DNA from: Bacteroides sp.
GTDB lineage: Bacteria; Bacteroidota; Bacteroidia; Bacteroidales; SM23-62
Assembly: GCA_011053095.1 (NCBI GenBank)
Contig: DRHS01000191.1
Span: 1-64,000, forward strand
Reading direction: 5' to 3'
DNA: 64,000 nucleotides
Numbering within the stretch: the first letter of the stretch is position 1; the number at the start of each line of letters is the position of its first letter. Both the position numbers and the translations under genes were made by a program. Shown in pieces: positions 27,099 through 37,547 of the stretch. Below the pieces are notes generated by a model, which was given only the letters and a program-made list of their open reading frames with translations, had not been told where the DNA came from and did not search any database.

Positions 27099-30000
27099 AT
27101 GAATACTAAAAAAAAATACAGCCCTAAAAACCATATCAGGATAGTTACCGCGACTTCCCTGTTTGACGGACATGATGCGGCTATAAATATCATGCGCCGG
27201 ATCCTGCAGAGTACAGGAGTGGAGGTGATACATCTCGGGCATAACCGTTCGGTTCAGGAAATCGTTGACTGCGCCATACAGGAGGATGTCCAGGGTATTG
27301 CTGTAACCTCTTACCAGGGGGGACATATGGAGTTTTATACATTTATACGTCAGCTGCTGGATGAAAAAGGTGCCTCCAATACAAAGATATTCGGAGGAGG
27401 GGGCGGTGTAATCCTACCGGATGAAATAAAACAACTTGCAAATTCCGGTGCTGCAAGGATATTCTCACCTGACGACGGACGAAAATTGGGATTGCAGGGA
27501 ATGATAAATGAGGTGGTAAAAGCCTGTGATTTCCCAATTAAGGGCTGGGATAAGGTCAATGCCGATCTGGTTCGGAAAAGAGACTCATGGTCAATTGCCA
27601 GACTGATCACAGGAGCCGAGAACAATCCATCCGCGGTAAGCAAACTTCTGAACTCACTCGGCCTGGAATGCAGTTCCAAAACACTTCCGGTTATCGGCAT
27701 CACGGGGACCGGGGGATCCGGAAAATCGTCCCTCATTGATGAGATTATCCGCCGCTACCTTAGCGATTACCCGAAACACAATGTTGGTATCGTCTCGATC
27801 GATCCTACCAAGAAAAAGACAGGCGGTGCACTCCTGGGTGACAGGATCCGTATGAATGCCATACGGGACAAGCGGGTTTATATGCGTTCGATGGCAACCC
27901 GGCGTGAAAACCTGGCCATCTCTGAATATGTACAGGGCGCACTTTGCGTATTAAAGTCTGCAGGTTTTAACCTGATTATACTGGAAACATCTGGCATAGG
28001 ACAGGCGAGCACCGAGGTCGTAGATTACAGCGATTTCTCAATGTATGTGATGACCCCGGAGTACGGGGCTGCAACCCAGCTTGAAAAAATCGACATGCTT
28101 GATTTTGCAGATTTGGTTGTGGTAAATAAATCTGACCGTCCGGGGGCAGAAGATGCACTCAGGGATGTCAGAAAGCAATACCAGCGAAACCACGTACGCT
28201 TCGAGTCTGATCTGGCAGAAATGCCTGTTTTCGGAACCGTTGCATCTGATTTCAATGATCCGGGAGTTGAGAAACTATATACAAGTCTTTTGGGACTTCT
28301 GTCAAAGAAGGCAGGGAAATCAATAAAAATAGCAGACAGCAGGAGAAAGAAATATTTCCATCGCACGGATATTATCCCCGGAAAAAGGATACGATACCTG
28401 TCAGAAATTTCGGAGTCCATCAACAGCATAGGTAATTGGATAAAAGAACAGGTTGAAACTGCCGACCTGATGTATGGTCTCAGTATGAGTATTCATGCAT
28501 TGCAGGAAGGTGAGATTGAGAATTCCACTGCTGCTTCGGAGCTGAAAAATCTGTACCGGAATCATGAGAAAAAACTTGACCGGGAAAACCTTGATATCCT
28601 AAAAGGATGGGAAGCGAAAAAGACCAGGTATAACAAGAAAAAATACAACTACGAGATCCGCGGAAAGAATTTGAGTATTGATACTCATTCCGAAACGATG
28701 TCTCATCTCAGCATTCCGAAAGTGATCCTTCCTCCATACAAGGGATGGGGGGATATTCTTAGATGGATCCTGAAAGAAAATGTTCCAGGCGAATTTCCAT
28801 ACACCGCTGGGGTCTTCCCGTTTAAGCGCGAGGAAGAAGATCCAACCAGGATGTTCGCCGGAGAAGGTGGAGCAGAACGTACTAACCAGCGTTTCCATTA
28901 CCTCTGCCGGGATATGCCAGCAAGGCGGTTGTCAACAGCTTTTGATTCGGTTACCCTGTATGGCTCCGATCCGGACAAGCGTCCCGATATTTATGGGAAG
29001 CTAGGAAATTCGGGAGTATCAATTGCCTGCCTTGATGATGCAAAAAAGCTCTATTCAGGATTCAATCTGCTTGACCCGAACACCTCGGTGTCCATGACCA
29101 TTAACGGTCCCGCTCCCATCCTTGTCGGCTATTTCCTTAATGCAGCCATTGACCAGCAATGCGAGATATATATCCGGCAGAATAGCCTTATGGGAAAGCT
29201 GGACAAAAAACTTAAGACACTTTATGACGATAATGGATTCCCCAGGCCTTGCTATGAAGGAAAACTTCCGCAGGGGAACGATGGACTGGGATTATTATTA
29301 CTTGGAATTACAGGGGATAAGATTCTGCCGCCGGAAATATACCAGAAAATTAAAGCTGAAACCATCTCAGCTGTGAGGGGAACTGTTCAGGCAGATATCC
29401 TGAAAGAAGACCAGGCACAGAATACCTGTATCTTTTCAACTAATTTCTCCCTGAAAATGATGGGAGATGTTCAGCAATATTTTATTGACAACCTGGTAAG
29501 TAATTTCTATTCAGTCTCCATATCCGGGTATCACATTGCCGAAGCCGGAGCAAATCCCATAAGCCAGCTGGCGTTTACTCTGGCTAATGGATTCACTTAC
29601 GTGGAATACTATCTTTCCAGGGGAATGGACATTGATGAATTTGCCCCCAGTCTTTCCTTTTTCTTTTCCAATGGACTCGATCCGGAATACACGGTAATAG
29701 GAAGGGTGGCAAGGCGGATCTGGTCAAGGGCTATGAAATACAAATACGGCGCGAACCAACGGTCACAGAAACTGAAATACCATATCCAGACATCCGGCCG
29801 CTCCCTGCATGCCCAGGAGATCGAATTCAATGATATCCGAACCACCCTCCAGGCACTTCATGCCGTCTACGACAACTGCAACTCCTTACATACCAATGCC
29901 TATGACGAGGCTATAACAACTCCAACTGAAGAGTCTGTCCGCAGGGCCCTGGCCATCCAGCTTATTATCAACCAGGAATTTGGTCTTACCAAAAACCAGA

Positions 30001-30476
30001 ATCCATTCCAGGGATCGTTCATCATTGAAGAACTGACGGACCTTGTTGAAGAGGCCGTTCTGGCAGAATTCGACCGACTTACAGAACGGGGAGGAGTGCT
30101 TGGGGCCATGGAAACCATGTACCAGAGATCCAGGATACAGGAAGAATCCATGTATTATGAGAGTCTGAAAAATACAGGTGAGCTTCCCCTGGTGGGAGTC
30201 AACACCTTCCTTTCCCAGGAAGGGTCACCCACAATGATCCCCGGTGAAGTGATTCGTTCGACGAATAAAGAAAGGGCCGACCAGTTGAGGGTGCTGAAAC
30301 GCCTAAATCATGTCTATGGTGAAGCATCAGCCAGACAGATCATGAAACTCAAGGAGGCTGCCATAGGTAACCGCAACGTATTCGAGGAATTAATGGAAGT
30401 TTCCAAGGTCTGCTCTATTGGCCAGATCACCCAGGCCCTTTTCGAAGTAGGCGGGGAATACCGCCGGAATATGTAA
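27099..30476 (+). CDS. icmF: Fused isobutyryl-CoA mutase IcmF
   Basis: Adenosylcobalamin enzyme that interconverts isobutyryl-CoA and n-butyryl-CoA, with its own G-protein chaperone in the same chain. Domains in order: B12-binding (about 10-145, DGH with axial ligand His25); MeaI-type GTPase (about 195-415; Walker A GTGGSGKS at 203-210, NKSD motif); linker; and mutase barrel (about 560-1090). Phe573 (TAGVFPF) and Gln774 (AQNTCIF) occupy the places of Tyr89 and Arg207 in methylmalonyl-CoA mutase. This Phe/Gln pair is diagnostic of isobutyryl-type mutases. Length 1,125 aa matches IcmF. Related pivalyl-CoA mutase activity cannot be excluded. Last gene of the operon. Confidence 0.95.
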   Translation: MNTKKKYSPKNHIRIVTATSLFDGHDAAINIMRRILQSTGVEVIHLGHNRSVQEIVDCAIQEDVQGIAVTSYQGGHMEFYTFIRQLLDEKGASNTKIFGGGGGVILPDEIKQLANSGAARIFSPDDGRKLGLQGMINEVVKACDFPIKGWDKVNADLVRKRDSWSIARLITGAENNPSAVSKLLNSLGLECSSKTLPVIGITGTGGSGKSSLIDEIIRRYLSDYPKHNVGIVSIDPTKKKTGGALLGDRIRMNAIRDKRVYMRSMATRRENLAISEYVQGALCVLKSAGFNLIILETSGIGQASTEVVDYSDFSMYVMTPEYGAATQLEKIDMLDFADLVVVNKSDRPGAEDALRDVRKQYQRNHVRFESDLAEMPVFGTVASDFNDPGVEKLYTSLLGLLSKKAGKSIKIADSRRKKYFHRTDIIPGKRIRYLSEISESINSIGNWIKEQVETADLMYGLSMSIHALQEGEIENSTAASELKNLYRNHEKKLDRENLDILKGWEAKKTRYNKKKYNYEIRGKNLSIDTHSETMSHLSIPKVILPPYKGWGDILRWILKENVPGEFPYTAGVFPFKREEEDPTRMFAGEGGAERTNQRFHYLCRDMPARRLSTAFDSVTLYGSDPDKRPDIYGKLGNSGVSIACLDDAKKLYSGFNLLDPNTSVSMTINGPAPILVGYFLNAAIDQQCEIYIRQNSLMGKLDKKLKTLYDDNGFPRPCYEGKLPQGNDGLGLLLLGITGDKILPPEIYQKIKAETISAVRGTVQADILKEDQAQNTCIFSTNFSLKMMGDVQQYFIDNLVSNFYSVSISGYHIAEAGANPISQLAFTLANGFTYVEYYLSRGMDIDEFAPSLSFFFSNGLDPEYTVIGRVARRIWSRAMKYKYGANQRSQKLKYHIQTSGRSLHAQEIEFNDIRTTLQALHAVYDNCNSLHTNAYDEAITTPTEESVRRALAIQLIINQEFGLTKNQNPFQGSFIIEELTDLVEEAVLAEFDRLTERGGVLGAMETMYQRSRIQEESMYYESLKNTGELPLVGVNTFLSQEGSPTMIPGEVIRSTNKERADQLRVLKRLNHVYGEASARQIMKLKEAAIGNRNVFEELMEVSKVCSIGQITQALFEVGGEYRRNM

Positions 30477-30564
30477 GCATTTTAATATGAACCGTATCTC
30501 TACCTAATTATCCAGTTCGGAAGGAATAAAGAATCTGGGAATGATTACTTCCATTTTGATCCGC

Positions 30565-30589
30565 ATTTTGGAGTTTGTTATTCCAAAAT
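30565..30589. terminator. Hairpin between convergent icmF and thioesterase genes
   Basis: ATTTTGGA (30565-30572) and TCCAAAAT (30582-30589) form a perfect 8-bp stem with a 9-nt loop, flanked by AT-rich DNA between two converging genes. Likely a bidirectional terminator. Confidence 0.5.
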
Positions 30590-30642
30590 TAGGTCATCTC
30601 CTAATATAATCAACTGTATTTTAGATTGTTTTACAGGTAGCT

Positions 30643-31113
30643 CTATTTTGCCAGAAATCCTTCCGGGGCTTGGATGCAAAGAACCTCACCAGTTACGCAT
30701 ACTTCATTATTGGCCCTTAGTTCCACATCGACAATAACTTTCCTGCCTTTAACCTCACGGATCTTCCCCCGGATTTCAAGGGGTACCCCGAGGGGAGTAG
30801 GTCTCCGGTAATCAACTTTTAGGGAAGCCGTCAGGAACCGGAGTGCAGGCTGGCTGTCCATTGACCTGTTTTCCTCCCTGTACTTTGCTGCAGCGGCGGT
30901 ACCAGTGCTGTGACAATCGACCAGCGAGGCCAGGAGTCCCCCGTAAACATACCCCGGCACAGCAGTATGATACGGCTCAGGTGTATAATGAGTAACCGTT
31001 TCATCCCCGTCCCAATAGGTTTTAATCTGGTGACCACTTTCATTCAGGTAACCGCAGCCGTAGCAATGTGCCACATCATCGGGATAGTAATCCTGGAAAG
31101 CTTTTGTATCCAT
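30643..31113 (-). CDS. PaaI-type hotdog thioesterase
   Basis: Hydrolyses acyl-CoA thioesters. Hotdog-fold motifs are VPGYVYGGLLASLVDCHSTGTA, where the catalytic acidic residue is Asp in LVDCHS, and LKVDYRRPTPLGVPLEIRGKI. Length 156 aa is typical. ATG 31113 is chosen; the longer frame starts with TTG at 31122. It converges on the acyl-CoA operon but is separately transcribed. Substrate unknown. Confidence 0.88.
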   Translation of the reverse strand: MDTKAFQDYYPDDVAHCYGCGYLNESGHQIKTYWDGDETVTHYTPEPYHTAVPGYVYGGLLASLVDCHSTGTAAAAKYREENRSMDSQPALRFLTASLKVDYRRPTPLGVPLEIRGKIREVKGRKVIVDVELRANNEVCVTGEVLCIQAPEGFLAK

Positions 31114-31170
31114 ACGCTGCAAGATTTATTTCTGTTAATAAAAATATTCATGAAAATTCATGTCAGGATC

Positions 31171-31935
31171 TCAGAACCGCAGCGAAAGACAGCTTAGTCC
31201 CCCATCAAGCTTCCGGTACTCGGAGGTGTCAACCTGGAGCACCTTATAACCGGAATCCTGCAGCGTATTAAGCGTCTTCGGATATCCTGCAGGCATTATG
31301 ACTGTTCCATTGACCATTATTGAATTGGCTGCATACTGCTCATCATCATCCACTTCGATCCTTTCATAATTGTGAAATTCTAAAGCCTGCCTTAGCTCAC
31401 CAGTAAGCAGGAGGGTATTATTTCCAAGCCAGGCTACACCGGTTTTCAGGTGCAGGAATTTTTGAAGCCTGACTGTACTCCCCGTTTTTCCATGTTTTTC
31501 AAGGATCCTGATCAGTTGTTCCGCGCCTTCATTGTTTGTTCTTTCAGATATACCGATATAATAATGTGACTCAACTTCCAGTACATCTCCCGCTTCCAGA
31601 GTGCCGGGTAGTATGATCTCCTCCACCGGCATAAAATGATTTTGCAAAACCGGCTTCATGCCAGCAGTCTCACCTTTTCTGGAGTCTGCTCCAGGCCGGG
31701 TAAGGATGGCAGCCGATCCGATCAGCAGGGCCGTATCTTCCACGAAAACAGAATCCGGATAAGCCGGGTCGGCCGGAAGTACAATAACCTTACAGCCGCA
31801 TTCTTCGAGGGCTTCAACATATTTCTTATGCTGCTCCAATGCAAGTCCATAATCCGGGATTCCTAGTCCCCCACTACTTAATCCCCCAACCATTTCAGGA
31901 CATGGTTGCCTCACAATACAGGTTAAAAACTTCAT
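31171..31935 (-). CDS. Dimethylarginine dimethylaminohydrolase (DDAH)-like amidinohydrolase
   Basis: Guanidino-modifying enzyme of the pentein fold. The Cys/His pair is intact: His162 (KFLHLKTG) and Cys249 (LDGGLSCLSLRF), with VEDTA at about 65-69 and LEAGDVL as acidic motif. Closest known role is hydrolysis of N-omega-methylated arginines to citrulline and methylamines, though arginine deiminase-like or other amidino substrates are possible. Length 254 aa fits DDAH. It diverges from a sodium-symporter operon with 74 bases between. Confidence 0.88.
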   Translation of the reverse strand: MKFLTCIVRQPCPEMVGGLSSGGLGIPDYGLALEQHKKYVEALEECGCKVIVLPADPAYPDSVFVEDTALLIGSAAILTRPGADSRKGETAGMKPVLQNHFMPVEEIILPGTLEAGDVLEVESHYYIGISERTNNEGAEQLIRILEKHGKTGSTVRLQKFLHLKTGVAWLGNNTLLLTGELRQALEFHNYERIEVDDDEQYAANSIMVNGTVIMPAGYPKTLNTLQDSGYKVLQVDTSEYRKLDGGLSCLSLRF

Positions 31936-32009
31936 AGATGAATCATTTACCTTGCAATATAATTATTTAGTATCTTCCGGAACAACTAAATATTCTATTA
32001 TTTAATCTC

Positions 32010-32237
32010 ATGAATCAAGATCGGAAAACTCGGATTTACCGCCTGCTGATATTGTTGGCCATAATCCTAAGCATTATCACCTTTACCCCCCTGGTGATGC
32101 CCTATGGAAAGCATGAACCATCCTTGTTCCATCTGCCATATACATTGTGGACGGGACTGCTCGTTGCACTGTGCTTTGTTATCCTGACATGGTTTTCCAT
32201 ACATAACCACCCCGGAAAAGAGGAGGACGAATCATGA
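32010..32237 (+). CDS. Small membrane subunit accompanying a sodium/solute symporter (DUF3311-like)
   Basis: A 75-residue protein with two transmembrane helices (about 11-31 and 46-66) and the inter-helix segment FHLPYTLWTG typical of DUF3311-like partners of SSS symporters. It overlaps the symporter ATG by 4 nt. Probably an accessory subunit of the transporter. Confidence 0.8.
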   Translation: MNQDRKTRIYRLLILLAIILSIITFTPLVMPYGKHEPSLFHLPYTLWTGLLVALCFVILTWFSIHNHPGKEEDES

Positions 32238-33637
32238 TTACATGGGTTATTATATTAGGAAGCCTTTTTATCCTGGCACTGGTAATCGCTTCGGTAAAGT
32301 CATATAAGAAAGACAGAACGCTGGATGAATACATGCTGGCAGGATTAAATATCGGTCCCACAATAGGAGTACTGACTTTCGCAGCCGCCCTTTTCAGCGC
32401 CTTTATATTTATGGGGATGCCGGACATGTTCAGGACCCATGGGATTGGGGCATGGATTTTCCTTGCCATTTCCGATGGTGCCATGGTATTCTTTATCATC
32501 TGGTTTGGCTACCATATCCGAAAAAAAGTAAAGTCAACAGGATTCAAGGGAGTGTCAGGTTTCCTGAACGATCTTTACGGTAGCAAGCTGCCCGGATATC
32601 TCTTCTTCATCACGGCATTTCTTTTCCTTGTACCCTATGCGGCAATCCAGATCCGCGGAGTTTCAATTTTCTTCGGTGCAACATTCGAGGGCATCCTTCC
32701 GGATTGGTCCTGGGCACTGATTATAGTCAGTATTATGCTTATATACGCTGAGGTTGGAGGCTTCAAGGCTATTATTTACAGCGATGCCATACAGGGCACT
32801 ATTCTTCTCATCGTAATATGGCTGATAGGTATCACCTGTATCAAAGCTTTTGGCAGTGTGGAATCCCTTTTCGCAAAGGTGGAGGAAATAAAACCTGCCC
32901 TGCTGTCGGTTCCCGGTCCCAATGGCCTGTTCACCGTACAATTCCTTATTGCTTCTTTCTTCGCAATAATTCTTATTCCGGTAACACAGCCCCAGCTGAC
33001 ATCCCGGGTTGTTGCCATGAGAGATTTCCGCTCCCTGAGCCGTATGGCTGTGTCCCTTGGGGTCTTTGCCATCCTGATCATTATGTCCACCGCTTTTATT
33101 GGAATGTATGGGGCTGTGAAATACCCGGATGCCAGTTCGGCGGACTATCTGGCCAATGCCCTCTTATTTGACCAGAAAGAGGTTGTCGGAGCACTGGCCA
33201 TGGTGGGACTTTTTGCCGCCTGTCTTTCTACAACGAATGCGCAGATCTTTGCACTGGGTACCGAATTGCGTTCACTGATGAAAGGAAGCGATAAACTGGT
33301 ACTGAGAAATACCAGGATTGGCCTTTTTGTTTTTGCAATCATTGCCCTGGTCTTCTCAACCCTTATGTCAGACGAACTCGCCCTGCTTGCAAGAACAAGT
33401 TTTACGGGGACATCAATGATGGCACCGGTTGTTTTATTTGGTGTATTATCAAGAAAAAAGCCCTCCCGTGGAATTCTGATCCTCTCAGCGACCGGCCTTA
33501 TAATCCTGTTATTATCACTTCTTCATGTTGTACCACAACACATAGGCGGAATGCGACTGGATTTTCTGCTTTATATTTATCTTGCTCTGGGAAGCCTTGG
33601 ATTCATTTTATTTAGGAAGTCCACCGAAAACAATTAG
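32234..33637 (+). CDS. Sodium:solute symporter (SSS family)
   Basis: About 13 transmembrane helices in 467 aa, with SSS family features such as LDEYMLAGLNIGPTIGVLTFAAALFSAF near the start and ALAMVGLFAACLSTTNAQIFALGTEL in the sodium-site helix. Imports a small organic solute with sodium. The neighbouring DDAH-like gene suggests a guanidino or amino-acid substrate, while the downstream sulfatase suggests a sugar; neither can be decided here. The sulfatase gene begins 14 nt after its stop. Confidence 0.9.
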   Translation: MITWVIILGSLFILALVIASVKSYKKDRTLDEYMLAGLNIGPTIGVLTFAAALFSAFIFMGMPDMFRTHGIGAWIFLAISDGAMVFFIIWFGYHIRKKVKSTGFKGVSGFLNDLYGSKLPGYLFFITAFLFLVPYAAIQIRGVSIFFGATFEGILPDWSWALIIVSIMLIYAEVGGFKAIIYSDAIQGTILLIVIWLIGITCIKAFGSVESLFAKVEEIKPALLSVPGPNGLFTVQFLIASFFAIILIPVTQPQLTSRVVAMRDFRSLSRMAVSLGVFAILIIMSTAFIGMYGAVKYPDASSADYLANALLFDQKEVVGALAMVGLFAACLSTTNAQIFALGTELRSLMKGSDKLVLRNTRIGLFVFAIIALVFSTLMSDELALLARTSFTGTSMMAPVVLFGVLSRKKPSRGILILSATGLIILLLSLLHVVPQHIGGMRLDFLLYIYLALGSLGFILFRKSTENN

Positions 33638-33651
33638 AAAATCTACATATT

Positions 33652-35142
33652 ATGAAATCAGCAAACCGGGTTTTTCTGATTCTCATCTCAGCAGCAATAC
33701 TGCTTATTCAGACAGGTTGTAAGAAGGATGCACACATAAGACCAAACATACTTTTCGCCATTGCCGATGACTGGGGGTGGCCGCATGCCGGCGCATACGG
33801 CGACTCTGTCGTTCAGACACCTGCCTTTGACCGGGTAGCACAAGAGGGGATTCTGTTCAACCATGCCTATATTTCATCACCCTCATGTACACCTTCAAGG
33901 AATGCCATCCTGACCGGGCAATACCACTGGAGGCTCGGTCCCGGTGCAAGTCTTTGGAGCACCCTGGATGAAACCACCCCGGTTTACCCTATCCTTCTTG
34001 AGCAAGCCGGATACCATGTCGGATTCTGGAGGAAAAGCTGGGGACCCGGAAAACTGGATAACTGGGAAAGGCATCCTGCCGGGAAGCAATATAAAGAGGG
34101 ATTCGAAGAGTTTCTTGCAGACAGGCCCGAAAACACTCCCTTCTGTTTCTGGCTGGGAGCATCGGACCCGCACCGGGGATATGATGAAGGATCAGGGATT
34201 CGAAGTGGAATAGATTCGGAAAGGATCCGTCTTTTCAAATGTTTCCCGGATGATCCAATTGTCAGAAGTGATGTTGCGGATTATTATTTCGAGGTTCAGC
34301 GGTTTGATTCAGATGTGGCAAAGGCTATAGAGATCCTTGAAGAAAGGGGGGAACTCGAGAACACTATTATCGTAGTAACAGGTGACAACGGCATGCCATT
34401 CCCACGCTGCAAGGCCAACCTCTATGACTCGGGCTCACGTGTTCCATTGGCGGTACGATGGGGATCAGGGATTAAAAATCCGGACAGGATACTCGAAGAT
34501 TTTATCAGTCTTAGCGATCTGGCTCCGACATTCCTTGAGATGGCTGGTGTAACCATCCCAGCTGAGATGACCGGCAAGAGTATGGCCAGCCTTATTTTAA
34601 GCGAAAAAGAAGGATTTGTTGAACCTGAAAATCGGTCTTTTGTCCTGTATGGAAAAGAGCGGCATGTACCCGGACAGGAAGTCACAATGGAAGGCTATCC
34701 CTGCCGGGCTATTCGCAACCATGATTTCCTTTATATCCGGAACTTCAAACCAGAACTCTGGCCAGCCGGCACACCTGATTATAATAAAGCTGCCATAGAG
34801 GATTGCTGGATTGGGGATTGTGACAACGGGCCGACAAAGACCTATATGACCGGAAACAGGTATAAAGATGAACATCATGAGCATTTATGGGATCTTGCAT
34901 TCGGCAAACGGCCGGCAGAAGAATTGTATGATTGCCTAAAGGATCCCGAACAGTTGGTCAACCTGGCAGAAGATCCGGAATATGCAGAGATCCGGGAGTC
35001 ACTTTCCAATCAGCTGATGGAACAACTTGAATTGACAGGTGATCCGAGGGCGACGGGGGACTGGCAAGAAATTGACGGGTATCCTTATTATGGAGGTGGA
35101 CCGAAACATCCTTCAAGCCGCAATAACCCGGATAATAGATAA
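33652..35142 (+). CDS. S1-family sulfatase lipoprotein (sulfamidase-like)
   Basis: Exported sulfatase with lipobox ending at Cys23 (LIQTGC). Metal site IADDWGW is at 37-43 and the catalytic signature CTPSR at 79-83, Cys79 being the formylglycine precursor. ASDPHRGY and VVTGDNGMPFPRCKANLYD resemble heparan N-sulfatase (sulfamidase)-like members of S1. Length 496 aa is typical. Co-transcribed with a sodium symporter. It may release sulfate from a marine glycan; an O- or N-sulfate preference cannot be told. Confidence 0.9.
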   Translation: MKSANRVFLILISAAILLIQTGCKKDAHIRPNILFAIADDWGWPHAGAYGDSVVQTPAFDRVAQEGILFNHAYISSPSCTPSRNAILTGQYHWRLGPGASLWSTLDETTPVYPILLEQAGYHVGFWRKSWGPGKLDNWERHPAGKQYKEGFEEFLADRPENTPFCFWLGASDPHRGYDEGSGIRSGIDSERIRLFKCFPDDPIVRSDVADYYFEVQRFDSDVAKAIEILEERGELENTIIVVTGDNGMPFPRCKANLYDSGSRVPLAVRWGSGIKNPDRILEDFISLSDLAPTFLEMAGVTIPAEMTGKSMASLILSEKEGFVEPENRSFVLYGKERHVPGQEVTMEGYPCRAIRNHDFLYIRNFKPELWPAGTPDYNKAAIEDCWIGDCDNGPTKTYMTGNRYKDEHHEHLWDLAFGKRPAEELYDCLKDPEQLVNLAEDPEYAEIRESLSNQLMEQLELTGDPRATGDWQEIDGYPYYGGGPKHPSSRNNPDNR

Positions 35143-35191
35143 CATTCCCGATGATCAATAGATCATGAGATCGATGTTGAAACTTACCTGG

Positions 35192-37522
35192 TCAAATCCT
35201 GGAAAATGAATAGGTCTGGCCAGCTTCTGTGGATTGCTCGCGGGTATTATCCCCATATCTGATTTTCAGGTCATTCCCCAGTTTTGACAGCACTTTAAGT
35301 TGGGTCAGTTCACCGTCTTTCCAGGAAATATCCACCTCAAATCCTCCCCTTGCACACAATCCCTTTACATCGCCCTCCGCCCATGCTTCCGGGAGGGCAG
35401 GAAGAATGCTTAGTTCGTTCATGTGTGACTGGAGAAGCATCTCAGCAATCCCTGCTGTTCCCCCGAAATTTCCGTCAATCTGGAAAGGGGGATGGTTGTC
35501 AAACATATTCGGATGGGTTGATTTGGCAAACAATTGCTGTATGTGATGAAGTGCCTCTTCCCCATCCTGAAGGCGGGCAAAGAAATTGATCATCCAGGCA
35601 CGGCTCCATCCTGTATGTCCCCCTCCATGCTCCAGACGGTCTTCAATAACCTTTGCTGCAGCCTCCATATACTCGGGTGTTTCGTTCCAGTTGTATTGGT
35701 TTGATGGGTAAAGTCCATACAGATGGGACATATGACGGTGCCCCGGGTTAAGTTCCCGTAAACCCTCCTCCGACCATTCCAGTATCCGGCCATCCTCTCC
35801 AATATTTACCGGGGCAAGTTGTTCAAGCTGGGACTGGAGTATGGCCCTAAATCCATTATCCCTGTCAAGCACTTCACTGGCAGCAATCACCGATGTAAAC
35901 AAATGCCAGACGATCTGAAGATCCATCGCAGGTCCCATACAGGTTGCTGCTGTGTCACCCGAAGTAGCGACGAACATATTCTCGGGTGATATGGAGGGAC
36001 CCGTCACCAGTTTGCCTGTTTCAGGATGTTCTGTCAGGTAATCCGATAGGAATAGAGCAGCATCACGCATTACAAAGTATCCATCGTCTTCCAAAAATTC
36101 AATGTCTTCAGTAAATAAATAATGCTCCCAGATATGAGTTGAGGCCCATGCAGCACCCATGGGCCAGAGTCCCCATTTAGGAGACCCAAAGGGAGTCGTG
36201 AAGTACCCCAGGTCTGTTGTATGATGCGCTGTAAAGCCGCGGCAGCCATAAGTTTCCATTGCCGTCCTTCTTCCGTTCTCCCTTAATCTCCCAATAAAAT
36301 CAAGCATGGGCAGATGGCATTCCGACAGGTTTGTTACCTCGGCCGGCCAGTAGTTCATCTGGATATTGATGTTGATATGATAATCCGCGTTCCAGGGTGG
36401 TATTAGATGTTCATTCCAGATGCCCTGAAGATTTGCCGGCAGGTTACCGGGACGGGAACTGGAAATAAGCAAATACCGTCCAAATTGAAAATACAAGGCA
36501 GCCAGTTCAGGATCTATATGATTGACGGCCGATTCCAATCTCTCATTCGAAGGCAGATCATAAAAAGAAGCCGTTCCCGGCTCAGAGTTACCGAGTCGAA
36601 TTGAAACCCTGTTAAAATATCCCTGGTATTCCACGATATGATCTGCAAGGATTTGTTCATAAGACCTTTCTTTTGCTTTCATTTCATCTTTCTCACAAAG
36701 TTCAGCCGGATCTTCTCCTGAAAAATTGGTCCCCGCTACAAGCCTCAGTTCCAACTTATCTGCATTTACTATCACCAGTCCATCATCTTCCACATTAATT
36801 GTTCCGCCTGTATTTATAACCTCCAGCCTGGTTTCGTATCTTACTCCCTGGCCATTCTCCACATGCTGTTTCATTATTATTCCATTCTCATGGATGATTA
36901 CTTCTTCGCCTTCACCCGGACGGGTTAACGAGATCTTGCAGCTTATTGCAGCATCCCTGCTTGCTGTCTCCAGGAATAGAATCATATTATCTACCGCAGA
37001 AGAAAAAACCTGCCGCTTGTATATTGTTCCCTTTTTCTGGTATTGTATATGAACCAGGGCGCTGTCTAAATTGAGCGTTCGCTTGTAATTAGTGTACTTG
37101 CCGGGATCAGCATACTGAATTTTCAAGTCGCCAAGTGTTTGATATGACCTGGTTCCCGAGGGCAATCTTTCGTCCAGCAGCTCCTGCCTGGCAAGTAATT
37201 CTCCCTTTTTGTACTCGCCTGCAAATAATAATTCCCTGATCCTGTCCAGCGATTCTGCTCCGGGTTTATTTTTGTATTCATCCTTAAAACACCAGACCGA
37301 TTCTTCATTCAACTGCAGCCTTTCCTCGTCAACCCCTCCGAAAACCATAGCTCCCAGTCTTCCATTACCAACCGGTAAAGCCTGATTCCAATCAGTCGCG
37401 GGTTCATCAAACCAGAGATAATTGGCAGTAAAGTTGGCATCCTCTCCTGGCCCGGAGCATGACACAAGAATAATCCCGGTTAATCCGATCAATAATGAAA
37501 TTGTAAATTTTGCTGATCTCAT
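35192..37522 (-). CDS. GH95 family alpha-L-fucosidase lipoprotein
   Basis: Exo-acting, inverting 1,2-alpha-L-fucosidase (or alpha-L-galactosidase) family. Lipobox LVSC near residues 20-23 places it outside the inner membrane. N-terminal beta-domain: LPVGNGRLGAMVFGGV and LQLNEESVW. Catalytic barrel: PPWNADYHININIQMNYWPA with its Asn pair and WPMGAAWASTHIWEHY; the C-terminal region holds PFQIDGNFGGTAGIAEMLLQS, with the Asp in DGNFG. Length 776 aa is as expected. The longer start at 37561 overlaps the Fic gene, and ATG 37522 starts the lipoprotein signal. It follows the Fic gene by 25 nt with no visible promoter. Confidence 0.93.
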   Translation of the reverse strand: MRSAKFTISLLIGLTGIILVSCSGPGEDANFTANYLWFDEPATDWNQALPVGNGRLGAMVFGGVDEERLQLNEESVWCFKDEYKNKPGAESLDRIRELLFAGEYKKGELLARQELLDERLPSGTRSYQTLGDLKIQYADPGKYTNYKRTLNLDSALVHIQYQKKGTIYKRQVFSSAVDNMILFLETASRDAAISCKISLTRPGEGEEVIIHENGIIMKQHVENGQGVRYETRLEVINTGGTINVEDDGLVIVNADKLELRLVAGTNFSGEDPAELCEKDEMKAKERSYEQILADHIVEYQGYFNRVSIRLGNSEPGTASFYDLPSNERLESAVNHIDPELAALYFQFGRYLLISSSRPGNLPANLQGIWNEHLIPPWNADYHININIQMNYWPAEVTNLSECHLPMLDFIGRLRENGRRTAMETYGCRGFTAHHTTDLGYFTTPFGSPKWGLWPMGAAWASTHIWEHYLFTEDIEFLEDDGYFVMRDAALFLSDYLTEHPETGKLVTGPSISPENMFVATSGDTAATCMGPAMDLQIVWHLFTSVIAASEVLDRDNGFRAILQSQLEQLAPVNIGEDGRILEWSEEGLRELNPGHRHMSHLYGLYPSNQYNWNETPEYMEAAAKVIEDRLEHGGGHTGWSRAWMINFFARLQDGEEALHHIQQLFAKSTHPNMFDNHPPFQIDGNFGGTAGIAEMLLQSHMNELSILPALPEAWAEGDVKGLCARGGFEVDISWKDGELTQLKVLSKLGNDLKIRYGDNTREQSTEAGQTYSFSRI

Positions 37523-37547
37523 TTTGTTTTGTTTTGGTTTATGATCA

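Noticed and set aside
31171-37522. Classical polysaccharide utilisation locus
   Set aside because: Sulfatase and GH95 genes are present, but no SusC/SusD pair, hybrid two-component sensor or sigma/anti-sigma pair is seen in the window.
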